Positions 16,152-24,906 of a stretch of DNA of 64,000 bases are shown here, one piece after another. The number at the start of each line of letters is the position of its first letter. Within the stretch, counting starts at the first letter, position 1. Below the pieces are notes generated by a model that was given only the letters and a program-made list of their open reading frames with translations, had not been told where the DNA came from and ran no database searches. Position numbers and translations under genes: made by a program. The DNA comes from Bacillus sp. HNG (GTDB taxonomy: Bacteria; Bacillota; Bacilli; Bacillales; Bacillaceae_L). Where the stretch lies: contig NZ_QUQV01000013.1 of assembly GCF_003400205.1 (NCBI RefSeq), positions 1 to 64,000 on the forward strand, written 5' to 3'.

Positions 16152-16511
16152 ATGGAATATATCAATTACATTGTATTTGCACTCATTGTAATTTTTATCG
16201 TACAACGTTTTGTTCCTACAAAAGGAATTAAAAACATTACAACAGTTGAATTGAAAAATGAATTAAAGGACAAAAACAAGCAATTTATCGATGTTCGTAC
16301 TCCTGGTGAGTTCAAGGGCTACCATATAAAGGGTTTTAAAAACATGCCACTTCATCAGCTCGCACAAAAAGCGAATGAACTTTCAAAGGATAAAGAAGTA
16401 GTTGTAATTTGCCAAAGTGGTATGAGAAGTCAAAAAGCTAGCAAGCAATTAAAGAAATTAGGGTTTAAGCATATAACAAATGTTAAAGGCGGCGTAAGCT
16501 CCTGGAGATAA
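16152..16511 (+). CDS. membrane-anchored rhodanese
   Basis: A 119-residue protein with an N-terminal membrane segment (about residues 5-20) and one rhodanese domain: FIDVRTPGEFKGYHIKGFKNMP and the active loop CQSGMRS with the catalytic Cys. It likely transfers sulfane sulfur at the inner face of the membrane. AGGAGG precedes the ATG. It belongs to the CstR-controlled operon between the DsrE and a second rhodanese gene. Confidence 0.8.
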   Translation: MEYINYIVFALIVIFIVQRFVPTKGIKNITTVELKNELKDKNKQFIDVRTPGEFKGYHIKGFKNMPLHQLAQKANELSKDKEVVVICQSGMRSQKASKQLKKLGFKHITNVKGGVSSWR

Positions 16512-16548
16512 GGAATGCAATCACAAATATAAATAGGAGGAATTGAAA

Positions 16549-16845
16549 ATGAAACAACTAACAGCTAAAGAAGTTGAAACATTACTAAACGAAGGTAAAA
16601 CATTAAATATAATCGACGTTCGTGAAGTGGATGAAGTTGCAGCAGGAAAAATTCCTGGGGCTGTGAATATTCCACTAGGGTTAATCGAATTCCGTATGCA
16701 TGAACTTGATAAGTCTAAAGAATATGTGATGGTTTGCCGTTCTGGTGGTAGAAGTGGAAATGCATCACAATTTCTTGAAGGACAGGGCTTTAAAGTAATT
16801 AACATGGTAGGCGGCATGCTTGCATGGGAAGGCGAAGTAGAATAA
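16549..16845 (+). CDS. single-domain rhodanese
   Basis: About 98 residues: one cytosolic rhodanese domain with IIDVREVDEVAAGKIPGAVNIP and the active-site loop CRSGGRS. The ATG at 16549 is chosen because AGGAGG lies 8 nt upstream; an in-frame TTG at 16543 is too close to it. It probably oxidises or relays persulfides with the TusA proteins. A CstR operator and a long hairpin follow before the next gene, so a second transcript may start there. Confidence 0.85.
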   Translation: MKQLTAKEVETLLNEGKTLNIIDVREVDEVAAGKIPGAVNIPLGLIEFRMHELDKSKEYVMVCRSGGRSGNASQFLEGQGFKVINMVGGMLAWEGEVE

Positions 16846-16861
16846 TTTTTTTGATAAATTT

Positions 16862-16879
16862 TATACCCACACAGGTATA
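16862..16879. promoter_or_regulatory. CstR operator 3
   Basis: TATACCCACACAGGTATA, a near palindrome of the ATACCC-N-GGGTAT type, between the rhodanese and TusA-rhodanese genes. A TTGATA at 16851 and TATAAA at 16876 give a poor promoter around it. Confidence 0.65.
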
Positions 16880-16884
16880 AAAGT

Positions 16885-16919
16885 GTGTATATATCCTGGG
16901 TTTTCCCAGGAATATACAC
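16885..16919 (+). other. long stem-loop between sulfur genes
   Basis: GTGTATAT-A-TCCTGGG pairs with CCCAGGA-ATATACAC around a TTTT loop, with one bulged A. There is no clear T-run after it. It may be an mRNA processing or stability element, or a weak terminator, just downstream of CstR operator 3. Confidence 0.55.
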
Positions 16920-16972
16920 CTTCATTCAATAGTGTATAACACGATAAATAAAAGTTCTTGGGAGGTTCGAAA

Positions 16973-17548
16973 ATGGAATCATTAAAAACAAATTTTGTGT
17001 TGGATGCTAAGGGCTTAGCTTGTCCTATGCCAATCGTTAAAACTAAGAAAGCAATTACGAATCTAGAAGGCGGACAGGTTATAGAGGTTCAAGCTACTGA
17101 TAAAGGATCGAAAGCAGATCTAAAAGCATGGGCTGAGAGCACTGGTCATCAATATCTTGGAACGATAGAAGAAGGCGATGTATTAAAACATTATATTCGT
17201 AAAGCTAACAGTGAAGAAGCTGTAGAAAAGAAACACCCAAATGTAGCATCAAACGAAGAATTAGAAGCTACTATTTCTTCTGGTAAAGATATTCTTGTTC
17301 TTGATGTTCGTGAAGCTGCTGAATATGCATTTAATCATATCCCAGGAGCTGTCTCCATTCCGTTAGGAGAAATAGAGGAAAGAATGAATGAACTAAATGA
17401 AGAAAAAGAAATTTATGTCGTTTGTCGCACGGGTAGCCGAAGTGATTTAGCATCTCAAAAGCTTACAGAAAAAGGCTTTAAAAATATAATTAATGTTCTT
17501 CCTGGAATGAGTAAATGGACTGGTAACACAACAAGTATTAAAAACTAA
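16973..17548 (+). CDS. yrkF: TusA-rhodanese fusion protein
   Basis: About 191 residues: an N-terminal TusA domain (CPMP, Cys17) joined to a C-terminal rhodanese domain ([22 protein letters not shown] and active loop CRTGSRS, Cys151). This is the plan of B. subtilis YrkF and part of staphylococcal CstA, which move persulfide sulfur within one polypeptide. The ATG at 16973 follows GGGAGG. It is downstream of CstR operator 3, so it is likely induced by persulfide. Confidence 0.85.
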   Translation: MESLKTNFVLDAKGLACPMPIVKTKKAITNLEGGQVIEVQATDKGSKADLKAWAESTGHQYLGTIEEGDVLKHYIRKANSEEAVEKKHPNVASNEELEATISSGKDILVLDVREAAEYAFNHIPGAVSIPLGEIEERMNELNEEKEIYVVCRTGSRSDLASQKLTEKGFKNIINVLPGMSKWTGNTTSIKN

Positions 17549-17566
17549 TTTTTTTTCCGATTAAAT

Positions 17567-17582
17567 ATACCGTAGGGGGTAA
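17567..17582. promoter_or_regulatory. CstR operator 4 overlapping the yrkH ribosome binding site
   Basis: ATACCGTAGGGGGTAA fits the CstR operator pattern and at the same time supplies the purine-rich AGGGGGTAAGG that serves as Shine-Dalgarno sequence for the ATG at 17590. Confidence 0.55.
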
Positions 17583-17589
17583 GGCAGAA

Positions 17590-18717
17590 ATGACTGTTAA
17601 TGTAATGACTGCAAAAGATGTTACAAAAAAAGTATTTGATAAAGAACCATTATTTATCTTAGACGTACGTAACCAGAGTGATTTTAACGATTGGAAAATT
17701 GAAGGTGAAAACTTCGACTATTTAAACATTCCTTACTTTGAACTACTAGACGGAGTTGAGGAAATCCTTGAAAAGCTACCGAAGGATAAGGATATCTTAG
17801 GAGTTTGTGCAAAAGAAGGATCATCTGTCATGGTAGCAGATATGCTATCAGAAGCTGGGCTAACTGTTTCATACCTAAAAGGTGGTATGAAGGCTTGGAG
17901 TGAGCATTTAGAGCCGGTTAAAGTGGGCGACTTAAAAGATGGTGGGGAAATCTATCAATTTGTTCGTATTGGAAAAGGCTGTCTATCATACATGGTGGTT
18001 TCTAATGGCGAAGCAGCCATTATTGATGCAACTCGTATGACGGATATTTTCCTTGAATTTGCTTCGAACAAGGGGGCAAAAATTACACATGTATTTGATA
18101 CTCACTTACACGCTGACCATATTTCTGGCGGAAGAAAAATTGCTCAACGCACGAATGCAACTTATTGGTTACCACCTAAAGATGCAACTGAAGTTACGTT
18201 TGAATACGCAGCTTTAGAAGGCGGGCAAGATGTGACAATTGGAAATACAACTATTAATATTCATGCATTGTATTCTCCAGGTCACACAATTGGTTCTACT
18301 TCTTTCGTTATTGATGAAAAATATTTACTATCTGGTGATATTCTATTTATCGATTCAATCGGTAGACCAGACCTTGCTGGTTTAGCACAGGATTGGGTAG
18401 GAGATTTAAGAGAAACTCTTTATAACCGATACAGAGAATTATCTGATGACCTAGTTGTATTACCAGCTCACTTCATGATCATCGACGAATTAAATGAAGA
18501 TGGAAGTGTATCTGAAAAACTAGGAACACTGTTTGCGAAAAACCATGGTCTAAATATTGCGGACGAAGCAGAATTTAGAAAAATGGTAACAGAAAACCTA
18601 CCACCACAACCAAATGCATATCAAGAGATCCGTGAAACAAATATGGGGAAAATCTCTCCTGATGAAGAAAAACAACGAGAAATGGAAATCGGACCAAACC
18701 GCTGTGCGGTTCGCTAA
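17590..18717 (+). CDS. yrkH: rhodanese-MBL persulfide dioxygenase-like protein
   Basis: A 375-residue fusion with an N-terminal rhodanese domain (active Cys73 in GVCAKEGSS) and a metallo-beta-lactamase-fold domain with the iron-binding motif H172-x-H174-x-D176-H177 and later [11 protein letters not shown] and PAHF histidines. It resembles B. subtilis YrkH and is related to staphylococcal CstB, which oxidises low-molecular-weight persulfides to thiosulfate or sulfite. The domain order here is rhodanese first. It acts in the cytosol in sulfide detoxification; a TauE-type exporter later in the operon could remove the product. Confidence 0.85.
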   Translation: MTVNVMTAKDVTKKVFDKEPLFILDVRNQSDFNDWKIEGENFDYLNIPYFELLDGVEEILEKLPKDKDILGVCAKEGSSVMVADMLSEAGLTVSYLKGGMKAWSEHLEPVKVGDLKDGGEIYQFVRIGKGCLSYMVVSNGEAAIIDATRMTDIFLEFASNKGAKITHVFDTHLHADHISGGRKIAQRTNATYWLPPKDATEVTFEYAALEGGQDVTIGNTTINIHALYSPGHTIGSTSFVIDEKYLLSGDILFIDSIGRPDLAGLAQDWVGDLRETLYNRYRELSDDLVVLPAHFMIIDELNEDGSVSEKLGTLFAKNHGLNIADEAEFRKMVTENLPPQPNAYQEIRETNMGKISPDEEKQREMEIGPNRCAVR

Positions 18718-18748
18718 TTACAAATTGATTGATAGGAGGAGTTAAACA

Positions 18749-18976
18749 ATGGATGCAGCTAAGGTATTAGATGCAACAGGACTCGCATGCCCAATGCCAA
18801 TTGTACAAACGAAAAAAGCAATGAATGAAATTGAATCAGGCCAAGTCCTTGAAGTACATGCAACTGACAAAGGTGCAATCAATGATCTTTCTGCTTGGGC
18901 TAAGTCTGGTGGTCATGAACTACTAAACCACGAAGCAGAAAATGAAGTATTAAAGTTTTGGATTAAAAAGGCGTAA
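18749..18976 (+). CDS. yrkI: TusA-family sulfur carrier protein
   Basis: A 75-residue TusA protein with CPMP (Cys14), the third TusA module of the operon, preceded by AGGAGG. In B. subtilis the TusA gene yrkI lies between yrkH and yrkJ, as here, so this copy is the positional counterpart. A hairpin terminator follows before the exporter gene and may reduce read-through. Confidence 0.85.
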   Translation: MDAAKVLDATGLACPMPIVQTKKAMNEIESGQVLEVHATDKGAINDLSAWAKSGGHELLNHEAENEVLKFWIKKA

Positions 18977-18984
18977 TCAACCAT

Positions 18985-19014
18985 AAAGGGAACCGTATAG
19001 GGTTCCCTTTTCTT
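18985..19014 (+). terminator. internal terminator/attenuator before the TauE gene
   Basis: AAAGGGAACC (18985-18994) pairs with GGTTCCCTTT (19001-19010), loop GTATAG, followed by TCTT. The tail is short, so partial read-through into the exporter gene is likely. Confidence 0.7.
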
Positions 19015-19032
19015 AAGAGGAGGCAACATGAA

Positions 19033-19809
19033 ATGGATTTTGCATTTATCATTACAATCTTTTTAATTGGTTTTATTGGATCATATATTTCAGGTATGTT
19101 AGGAATCGGTGGATCTATCATTAAATATCCAATGCTATTATATATTCCACCATTATTTGGTTTAGCAGCTTTTAGTGCCCATGAGGTATCAGGGATTAGT
19201 GCTGTTCAAGTGTTTTTTGCAACCATCGGTGGTGTATGGGCTTATCGTAAGGGTGGCTATTTAAATAAATCGCTTATTCTCTATATGGGGATTAGTATTT
19301 TAGTAGGTAGTTTTGTTGGTGGATTTGGATCTAAATTTATGTCAGAGAGTGGTATTAATGTTGTCTATGGAGTGTTAGCGTTAATTGCAGCAATCATGAT
19401 GTTCATTCCGAAAAAGAATGTAGATGATGTTCCATTTGACCAAGTAACGTTTAATAAATGGCTAGCTGCAATACTTGCCTTTATCGTAGGCCTCGGTGCT
19501 GGAATTGTTGGAGCAGCGGGTGCATTTTTACTAGTGCCAATAATGCTCGTTGTCTTAAAAATTCCAACAAGAATGACAATCGCATCTTCACTTGCGATTA
19601 CCTTTATTTCATCAATTGGTTCGACTGTTGGTAAAATCACAACAGGGCAAATCGAATATGTCCCAGCCGTAATCATGATCGTGGCAAGCTTAATAGCATC
19701 CCCTCTAGGTGCAAATGCAGGGAAGAAGATGAACACAAAGGTTTTACAGATTATCCTAGCAATCTTAATCGCTGCAACGGCAGTGAAGATTTGGATGGAT
19801 ATTCTTTAA
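19033..19809 (+). CDS. yrkJ: TauE/SafE family sulfite exporter-like protein
   Basis: A 258-residue membrane protein with about eight membrane segments and the twin glycine-rich repeats of the TauE/SafE family ([17 protein letters not shown] and [18 protein letters not shown]). Proteins of this family export sulfite or organosulfonates; with the upstream persulfide dioxygenase it probably exports sulfite or thiosulfate. It resembles B. subtilis YrkJ. The AGAGGAGG site is 9 nt before the ATG at 19033. An out-of-frame ATG at 19028 opens a 12-codon frame that could reduce translation. Confidence 0.85.
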   Translation: MDFAFIITIFLIGFIGSYISGMLGIGGSIIKYPMLLYIPPLFGLAAFSAHEVSGISAVQVFFATIGGVWAYRKGGYLNKSLILYMGISILVGSFVGGFGSKFMSESGINVVYGVLALIAAIMMFIPKKNVDDVPFDQVTFNKWLAAILAFIVGLGAGIVGAAGAFLLVPIMLVVLKIPTRMTIASSLAITFISSIGSTVGKITTGQIEYVPAVIMIVASLIASPLGANAGKKMNTKVLQIILAILIAATAVKIWMDIL

Positions 19810-19844
19810 AATAAGTTTAAATGAAAAACACAATGTACGAATGA

Positions 19845-19882
19845 CGCCTTTAATATTCAAATCGTCATAGGCGGGTTTTTTT
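19845..19882 (+). terminator. terminator after the sulfur operon
   Basis: CGCCT (19845-19849) pairs with AGGCG (19869-19873) and is followed by GGTTTTTTT. Modest stem, good T-run. Confidence 0.55.
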
Positions 19883-19898
19883 GAGAAAAAGTAATTAA

Positions 19899-19927
19899 TT
19901 GACAACATACCCATGTGGGTATAAACT
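19899..19927 (+). promoter_or_regulatory. promoter with CstR operator 5
   Basis: TTGACA (19899-19904), 17-bp spacer, TAAACT (19922-19927); CATACCCATGTGGGTATA (19906-19923), the most symmetrical of the five sites, fills the spacer. It would give autoregulation of the cstR transcript. Confidence 0.7.
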
Positions 19928-19971
19928 ATATATACAGTGTTTCCTTAATTTATTGCGTTAAGGGGGTTGCT

Positions 19972-20337
19972 ATGCTATTGATTTTGTTTTTTCTTTTGAT
20001 ACTATTTATAGTATGGGAATTATATAAAAGGTATTTCCCTGTAGTTGGTGTACGCTACAATGATGAGATAAAAGTTAATCTGACGGATATTGAGATCATA
20101 GATGTAAGAGACTACAATATATCATACAAAGATGTAATCGAGAAATCTATTAATATTCCTGTTGCTTATTTGGAAAGGTATTGTTATGAGATACCTGATA
20201 AAAAGGTTCATATCGTGGCTTCGACAAGACTTGAGAAAAACGTCGCTATCCGTATTTTAAGACGTAAAGGATTTCGAGTGACAGGTTATACAATGAGTAA
20301 CTCTCGTAAACTTCTCGGGAATTTGGCGGTAAAATAG
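19972..20337 (+). CDS. membrane-anchored degenerate rhodanese-like protein
   Basis: About 121 residues with an N-terminal membrane segment (LLILFFLLILFIVW) and a rhodanese-like fold (IEIIDVRDYN, SINIPVAYL, VHIVASTRLEKN, ILRRKGFRVTGY). The loop that should carry the catalytic Cys reads VASTRLEKN, so the sulfurtransferase Cys is missing. It is probably a non-catalytic binding or regulatory rhodanese. The ATG at 19972 follows AAGGGGGT; a frame extending back to 19915 would start inside the CstR operator and is rejected. It is co-transcribed with cstR. Confidence 0.7.
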   Translation: MLLILFFLLILFIVWELYKRYFPVVGVRYNDEIKVNLTDIEIIDVRDYNISYKDVIEKSINIPVAYLERYCYEIPDKKVHIVASTRLEKNVAIRILRRKGFRVTGYTMSNSRKLLGNLAVK

Positions 20338-20375
20338 GAGAAACCATAACCCTATGATGAAAGGGGGCAATTTAC

Positions 20376-20636
20376 ATGGAATACGATGAGAAGGTAAAGA
20401 ACCGCGTAAAACGGATCGAAGGTCAATTACGTGGAATATTACGAATGATGGAAGAAAACAAAGATTGTAAAGATGTTATTACTCAACTTTCTGCAGCCCG
20501 TACAGCTATTGATCGAACAATTGGAGTAGTGGTAAGCTCCAACCTTGTTGAATGTGTACGTAACGCTGATGAAAAAGGGGAAAGCACAGAGGAACTTGTA
20601 AAAGAAGCAGTTGAATTACTTGTGAAAAGTAGATAA
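20376..20636 (+). CDS. cstR: CstR persulfide-sensing repressor
   Basis: An 86-residue CsoR-family all-helical repressor. Cys31 and Cys60 are present at the positions of the two sensing cysteines of CstR, while the His ligand of copper-sensing CsoR is absent. Persulfides would link Cys31 and Cys60' across the dimer and release DNA. The start is ATG 20376 behind AAAGGGGG. Five operator-like ATACC-N-GGGTAT sites lie in the adjacent sulfur regulon, including one upstream of its own transcript. B. subtilis YrkD is a probable relative. Confidence 0.88.
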   Translation: MEYDEKVKNRVKRIEGQLRGILRMMEENKDCKDVITQLSAARTAIDRTIGVVVSSNLVECVRNADEKGESTEELVKEAVELLVKSR

Positions 20637-20659
20637 AGGCCTATAAAGGTCTTTTTATT
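20637..20659 (+). terminator. terminator after cstR
   Basis: AGGCCT pairs with AGGTCT (one G-U pair) around ATAA, followed by TTTTATT. Confidence 0.55.
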
Positions 20660-20691
20660 AATAAGAAAATATATATATTGAATTCAAACTG

Positions 20692-20743
20692 GGCGTTATA
20701 GACAACTTTTAATGAAAAACTTGTCTATAACGCCTTTTCTTTT
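20692..20743. terminator. perfect 14-bp inverted repeat, terminator-like
   Basis: GGCGTTATAGACAA (20692-20705) pairs perfectly with TTGTCTATAACGCC (20721-20734), followed by TTTTCTTTT. It lies between cstR and the ammonia-lyase gene. It looks like a strong terminator, though an operator role cannot be excluded because of its length. Confidence 0.65.
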
Positions 20744-20843
20744 AGAAAAAGGTTGGAATGGAATTTGTGGCAGTTTCCTACATATAAAGAGAGAAAGTAT
20801 CGCTTTTTTCTTAAAACAAATCATTTTGCTAAGGAGTTTGAAT

Positions 20844-22085
20844 ATGACGAATTTAGAAGAAATAAAAACAGAAATTCAATATTTTGTAAATGAAAATACA
20901 AAAAAAACAAACTCAGAGAAAGCATCTGCAGTATTTTTGAATAGGGAAGTAGTGGAAAAGGTAAGAAATTTTCATAAAAGCTTTCCAGAATATAAAGTAA
21001 CTCCCCTTCATAGCTTGGATACTTTATCTAAACAATTTGGGGTTCGTCATATTTGGGTTAAAGATGAATCCTACCGATTTGGACTTAATGCTTTTAAAGT
21101 ATTAGGTGGATCCTATGCTGTTGGTAAATTTCTAGCAAAAAGATTAAACGCTGATATTTCAGAACTATCTTTTGAAAAATTAAGAAGTGAAGAAATAAAA
21201 GAGAAATTGGGGGATATTACTTTTGTAACTGCAACTGATGGAAATCATGGTAGGGGGATTGCATGGGCTGCAAATCAGCTTGGACAAAAATCAGTTGTTT
21301 ATCTGCCAAAGGGTTCTTCAGAAATAAGATTAAACAATATTAGAAAAGAAGGGGCCGAAGCTTCTATCACAGATTTAAATTATGATGATACGGTTAGGTT
21401 GGCAAGTCAGAGGGCTAAAGAAAATGGCTGGATTTTGGTACAGGATACGGCTTGGGATGGATATGAAGAGATTCCTGCTTGGATCATGCAGGGTTATTTC
21501 ACAATCATAGATGAAGTGCTAGAGCAGACTACTGAAACAGTTAAAGATCGACCAACACATGTATTTTTGCAAGCGGGAGTTGGTTCTTTTGCGGGGAGTG
21601 TGCTCGGATATTTAGTAGAGAAATTTGGAGATGAACGTCCTATTACAGTAATAGTTGAACCAGATAAAGCTGATTGTCTATATCAATCTATGAAAATTGG
21701 GGATGGGAATCCTCATGCCGTGACGGGAAGTTTAAATACGATTATGGCAGGTTTAGCATGTGGGGAACCAAGTAAAACGTCTTGGGGGATTTTAAAAGAT
21801 TATGCCGGGGTTTTTGTTTCTTGCCCAGAATACGTAGCCTCACGAGGTATGCGAATTCTTGCAAACCCACTAGGCTGTGACCCCCAGATTGTCTCAGGTG
21901 AATCTGGTGCAGCAGTAGGTATAGGATTAGTTAGTCTAATAGCAGAAAATAGAATGCTAAATGATATGAAAAATACACTGAAACTGAATCAAGATTCGAA
22001 AATTCTTATTATCAACACTGAAGGTGACACTGATCCAGTGCATTATCGAAAAGTTGTTTGGGATGGGGCCTATCCATTCTTATAA
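20844..22085 (+). CDS. dpaL: diaminopropionate ammonia-lyase
   Basis: A PLP fold-type II enzyme of about 413 residues that converts 2,3-diaminopropionate to pyruvate and ammonia. It shows TPLHSLDTLSKQFG, the PLP-lysine segment GLNAFKVLGGSYA, TATDGNHGRGIAWAA, the glycine loop QAGVGSFAGSVLG and VSGESGAAVGIG, all characteristic of DpaL/YgeX. The start is ATG 20844 behind AAGGAG; a longer frame from 20712 runs through the preceding terminator and is not real. It stands alone, with a terminator on each side. Confidence 0.87.
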   Translation: MTNLEEIKTEIQYFVNENTKKTNSEKASAVFLNREVVEKVRNFHKSFPEYKVTPLHSLDTLSKQFGVRHIWVKDESYRFGLNAFKVLGGSYAVGKFLAKRLNADISELSFEKLRSEEIKEKLGDITFVTATDGNHGRGIAWAANQLGQKSVVYLPKGSSEIRLNNIRKEGAEASITDLNYDDTVRLASQRAKENGWILVQDTAWDGYEEIPAWIMQGYFTIIDEVLEQTTETVKDRPTHVFLQAGVGSFAGSVLGYLVEKFGDERPITVIVEPDKADCLYQSMKIGDGNPHAVTGSLNTIMAGLACGEPSKTSWGILKDYAGVFVSCPEYVASRGMRILANPLGCDPQIVSGESGAAVGIGLVSLIAENRMLNDMKNTLKLNQDSKILIINTEGDTDPVHYRKVVWDGAYPFL

Positions 22086-22196
22086 TGATTTTTGGAACAA
22101 AGAGTACGTCAGTCAAGATAGGAATAGGGTAAATGCCTTGGAGAATAAAACTCAGTCCTTTTAAATTTTCGCTTAAAATGTATGTAAACACAAAGA

Positions 22197-22230
22197 GCCC
22201 CTTAAGAGATTCTTAAGGGGCCAAATAAAT
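22197..22230. terminator. bidirectional terminator between dpaL and the LysR gene
   Basis: GCCCCTTAAGA (22197-22207) and TCTTAAGGGGC (22211-22221) form an 11-bp stem with a 3-nt loop between two convergent genes. Confidence 0.7.
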
Positions 22231-22233
22231 ACA

Positions 22234-23145
22234 TTAAAATTGCTTATATTTTTCTTTTGCTATATTCAGGAATGTGAGAGCGGGAGTAGATAAGGATTCC
22301 CCTTTTTTATAACTGACCACTACATGATTCTTATAAATTGGGTTTCCTAGAGTGTAGAAAATGGAATCCGTAATTATATTATCCCGGGTAACCACACTTT
22401 CTGGAATAATGGTTAAGCCAACGCCTCTATTTGCTAAGCGGAATGCACTTTCGATATTTTGCGTTTCGATTACTATATTTGGATTAATGGAGTATTCTTT
22501 GAATATTTCATCTGTTAGTCTTCTTAAACCCAGTCCTTTTTTTAGTAAAATGAATTTTTCTCCGTCCAGAAGATGGGGATTAAATGGAATGTGGGCCACC
22601 GGTTTTTTATCAGGATGATAATGCTTATGGGTAGGAGGAATCACAAGAAATAGTTTTTCTTCATAAAGGATTTCATAGACAATTTCTTGATTAAATATAG
22701 GAAGCATGTTTAAACATATATCAATCTTCCCCTCTAAAAGCAAAGATTCCATATTATTCGCAGATTCCTCAACCAGTTCAATTTCAATCCCAGGATAATT
22801 TAGAATAAAATCAGGCAAAATATTGTAGAGGGTATGAGAGCCTAATATTGGGTTTATGCCAAGCTTTAGCTTCCCTTTTTCCATGTTAGAGATAGACTCA
22901 ATTTCGTGGTGTAATTTTATATAGGTCTGCTCTATTTCATTCATATAGGATAGATATCGTTCCCCAGCATATGTTAACGTCAAAGGATTTACTTTCCTGT
23001 TTACTAACTCAATTCCAAGTTCATCCTCCAAATTCTTAATGTATTTGCTAAGGTATGGCTGTGATAAATATAAAGCCTTTGCAGCGTGTGAGAAGTTTCC
23101 GTATTCAGCAATTGACTTTAAATACTTTCCAGAAAGGTCTTTCAT
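22234..23145 (-). CDS. LysR family transcriptional regulator
   Basis: About 303 residues: an N-terminal winged helix-turn-helix (YLKSIAEYGNFSHAAKALYLSQPYLSKYIKNLEDELGIELV) and a LysR substrate-binding domain. The ATG at 23145 is used; an in-frame TTG at 23154 is only 2 nt from AAGGAG. It is divergent from the GntP permease gene across about 410 bp, so it probably controls the permease and 3-hydroxybutyrate dehydrogenase genes. The inducer is unknown, perhaps a ketone body or hydroxy acid. Confidence 0.85.
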   Translation of the reverse strand: MKDLSGKYLKSIAEYGNFSHAAKALYLSQPYLSKYIKNLEDELGIELVNRKVNPLTLTYAGERYLSYMNEIEQTYIKLHHEIESISNMEKGKLKLGINPILGSHTLYNILPDFILNYPGIEIELVEESANNMESLLLEGKIDICLNMLPIFNQEIVYEILYEEKLFLVIPPTHKHYHPDKKPVAHIPFNPHLLDGEKFILLKKGLGLRRLTDEIFKEYSINPNIVIETQNIESAFRLANRGVGLTIIPESVVTRDNIITDSIFYTLGNPIYKNHVVVSYKKGESLSTPALTFLNIAKEKYKQF

Positions 23146-23471
23146 CTTTCTCAAGTCTCCTTATATAACCTAATTGTCATATTTACTATTTCTAATAGAA
23201 TAGTGATATGTTATTTAGCTTCAAAATATTATTATAACAAAATGAGCAATTTATAACCTGTCGGGTATACAATCCATAACCTTATTAGTATTTCTAAATG
23301 TGAATAATTTGTGACATACTATAGTGGAATAGTTAAAGAAAAGAATATTGGGGGGAACAGAGATTATAAGGCCAATGAAATCATCCCTAATATTTATCTA
23401 TAAAAAATAGTAATATTAGGAACCGATCTATAAATGTGGTCATTTAATTTAGTTTACTTTTTTAACTAATT

Positions 23472-23508
23472 ATCTTGAATTTAAGATTTATGATTTCAAG
23501 ATAATGTT
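23472..23508. promoter_or_regulatory. MhqR-like operator upstream of the GntP permease
   Basis: ATCTTGAATTTAAGAT (23472-23487) is a close variant of the TATCTTGAATTCGAGATA motif repeated elsewhere in the window, with a further half-site TTTCAAGATA downstream. It lies in the leader region of the permease gene. Confidence 0.5.
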
Positions 23509-23558
23509 TTAGGGTTGAGAGACACCTACCATGTAAGAAAAATAAGGGGAAGATAATT

Positions 23559-24878
23559 ATGGAGATCATTCAAGTTATAGGTATAGTTATTGCCATTATG
23601 CTAATCATTTATGGAGCAATGAAAGGCTTTAGTATTCTAATTGTTGCTCCGATTGCTTCCATTATAGTGATAGTAACCAACCAAATGGAGCTTTTTTCAT
23701 CCTTAATAGGCAAAGAGAGCTCTTACATGACAGGACTTACTGGATTTATCATTAATTTTTTTGCTGTATTTCTGTTAGGAGCGATTTTAGCGCAGTATAT
23801 CGATAAGAGTGGGGCTGCTCAATCGATTGCGCAAAAGATTTTAGAAAAAACAGGAACAGAAAAACCGTTTCCCGTATTAGTGGCACTATTAATGATTACA
23901 GCCATTTTAACGTATGGAGGAGTAAGTTTATTTGTCGTTATATTTGTACTTATTCCGCTTGCAAAACCATTATTTAAGCAATTAAATATTGCGTGGAACT
24001 TAGTAACCATTCCTATACAGGTCGGTTTAGGTACATTTACGATGACGATGTTACCTGCTACACCATCTATTCAAAATGTTGTTCCGACGGCATATCTTGG
24101 TACAACCCTTACGGCGGCACCGATGTTAGGGATTATTGGTGCGGTTGTAGCGATTGCATTTGGTCTATGGTATATGAGATTCACGCTAAATAAAAGTTTG
24201 GCAAATGGAGAAACATTTGCTGATTTTAATGTGAAAGATTCAAATGAAGAACTAAAGAAGGAGATCCCTTCCTTTATTGTAAGTATCATTCCGATTGTGC
24301 TATTGATTGCGGTAATTATCGTCGGTAGTGCTTTAAAAGTACCAAATATAATTGTCATCGGATTAGCAACTGCTGTTATTGTCTCAGCTATTTTATTTAA
24401 AAAATATATTCCAAGTCAAAAAACAGTGATTAATGAAGGCGCAAGTGGTTCTATTATGCCTGTATTCTTCACATCATCAGCCGTAGCTTTTGGTGTGGTT
24501 ATCACAATTGCACCTGGATTTAAGTATATATCTGACTTTATTTTAAACATTCCAGGTAATCCGCTTATCAGCTTATCTGTTGCTTCTGCCCTTTTTGGCG
24601 GAATTACTGGGTCTGCTTCAGGGGCACTAGGCATCGTTATGGAAGCTTTCGGCCAAAGTTACCTTGCGATGGGGCTTAGTCCTGATGTCATCCATAGGGT
24701 ATCAGCAGTTGCATCATCAGTCATTACACTAATGCCACATAATGGTGCAGTATTAACCTTCTTAGCTTTAACAGGACTTACTCATCAAAATGGCTTTAAG
24801 TATCAATTTATCGCAGTAACGGGTGCTAATTTACTGGCTTTAATCGCGGTTATAATCGCAGCTATTATTATCTATTGA
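23559..24878 (+). CDS. yxjC: GntP family permease
   Basis: A 439-residue membrane transporter with about twelve hydrophobic segments and GntP-family features (YGGVSLFVVIFVLIPLAKPLF, GGITGSASGALGIVMEAFG, VITLMPHNGAVLTFLALTGLT). GntP proteins are proton symporters for gluconate and related hydroxy acids. The linkage to a 3-hydroxybutyrate dehydrogenase matches B. subtilis yxjC-scoAB-yxjF, so the substrate may be 3-hydroxybutyrate. AAGGGGAAG precedes the ATG. The divergent LysR protein is the likely regulator. Confidence 0.82.
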   Translation: MEIIQVIGIVIAIMLIIYGAMKGFSILIVAPIASIIVIVTNQMELFSSLIGKESSYMTGLTGFIINFFAVFLLGAILAQYIDKSGAAQSIAQKILEKTGTEKPFPVLVALLMITAILTYGGVSLFVVIFVLIPLAKPLFKQLNIAWNLVTIPIQVGLGTFTMTMLPATPSIQNVVPTAYLGTTLTAAPMLGIIGAVVAIAFGLWYMRFTLNKSLANGETFADFNVKDSNEELKKEIPSFIVSIIPIVLLIAVIIVGSALKVPNIIVIGLATAVIVSAILFKKYIPSQKTVINEGASGSIMPVFFTSSAVAFGVVITIAPGFKYISDFILNIPGNPLISLSVASALFGGITGSASGALGIVMEAFGQSYLAMGLSPDVIHRVSAVASSVITLMPHNGAVLTFLALTGLTHQNGFKYQFIAVTGANLLALIAVIIAAIIIY

Positions 24879-24906
24879 TATTTGATATTTGAAAAACTTC
24901 CATATA

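Noticed and set aside
19915-19971. Longer N-terminus of the degenerate rhodanese
   Set aside because: It would begin inside the CstR operator and -10 region; the ATG at 19972 has a proper ribosome binding site.
20712-20843. Longer N-terminus of the diaminopropionate ammonia-lyase
   Set aside because: It would start within the loop of a perfect terminator hairpin; ATG 20844 with AAGGAG fits the family start.
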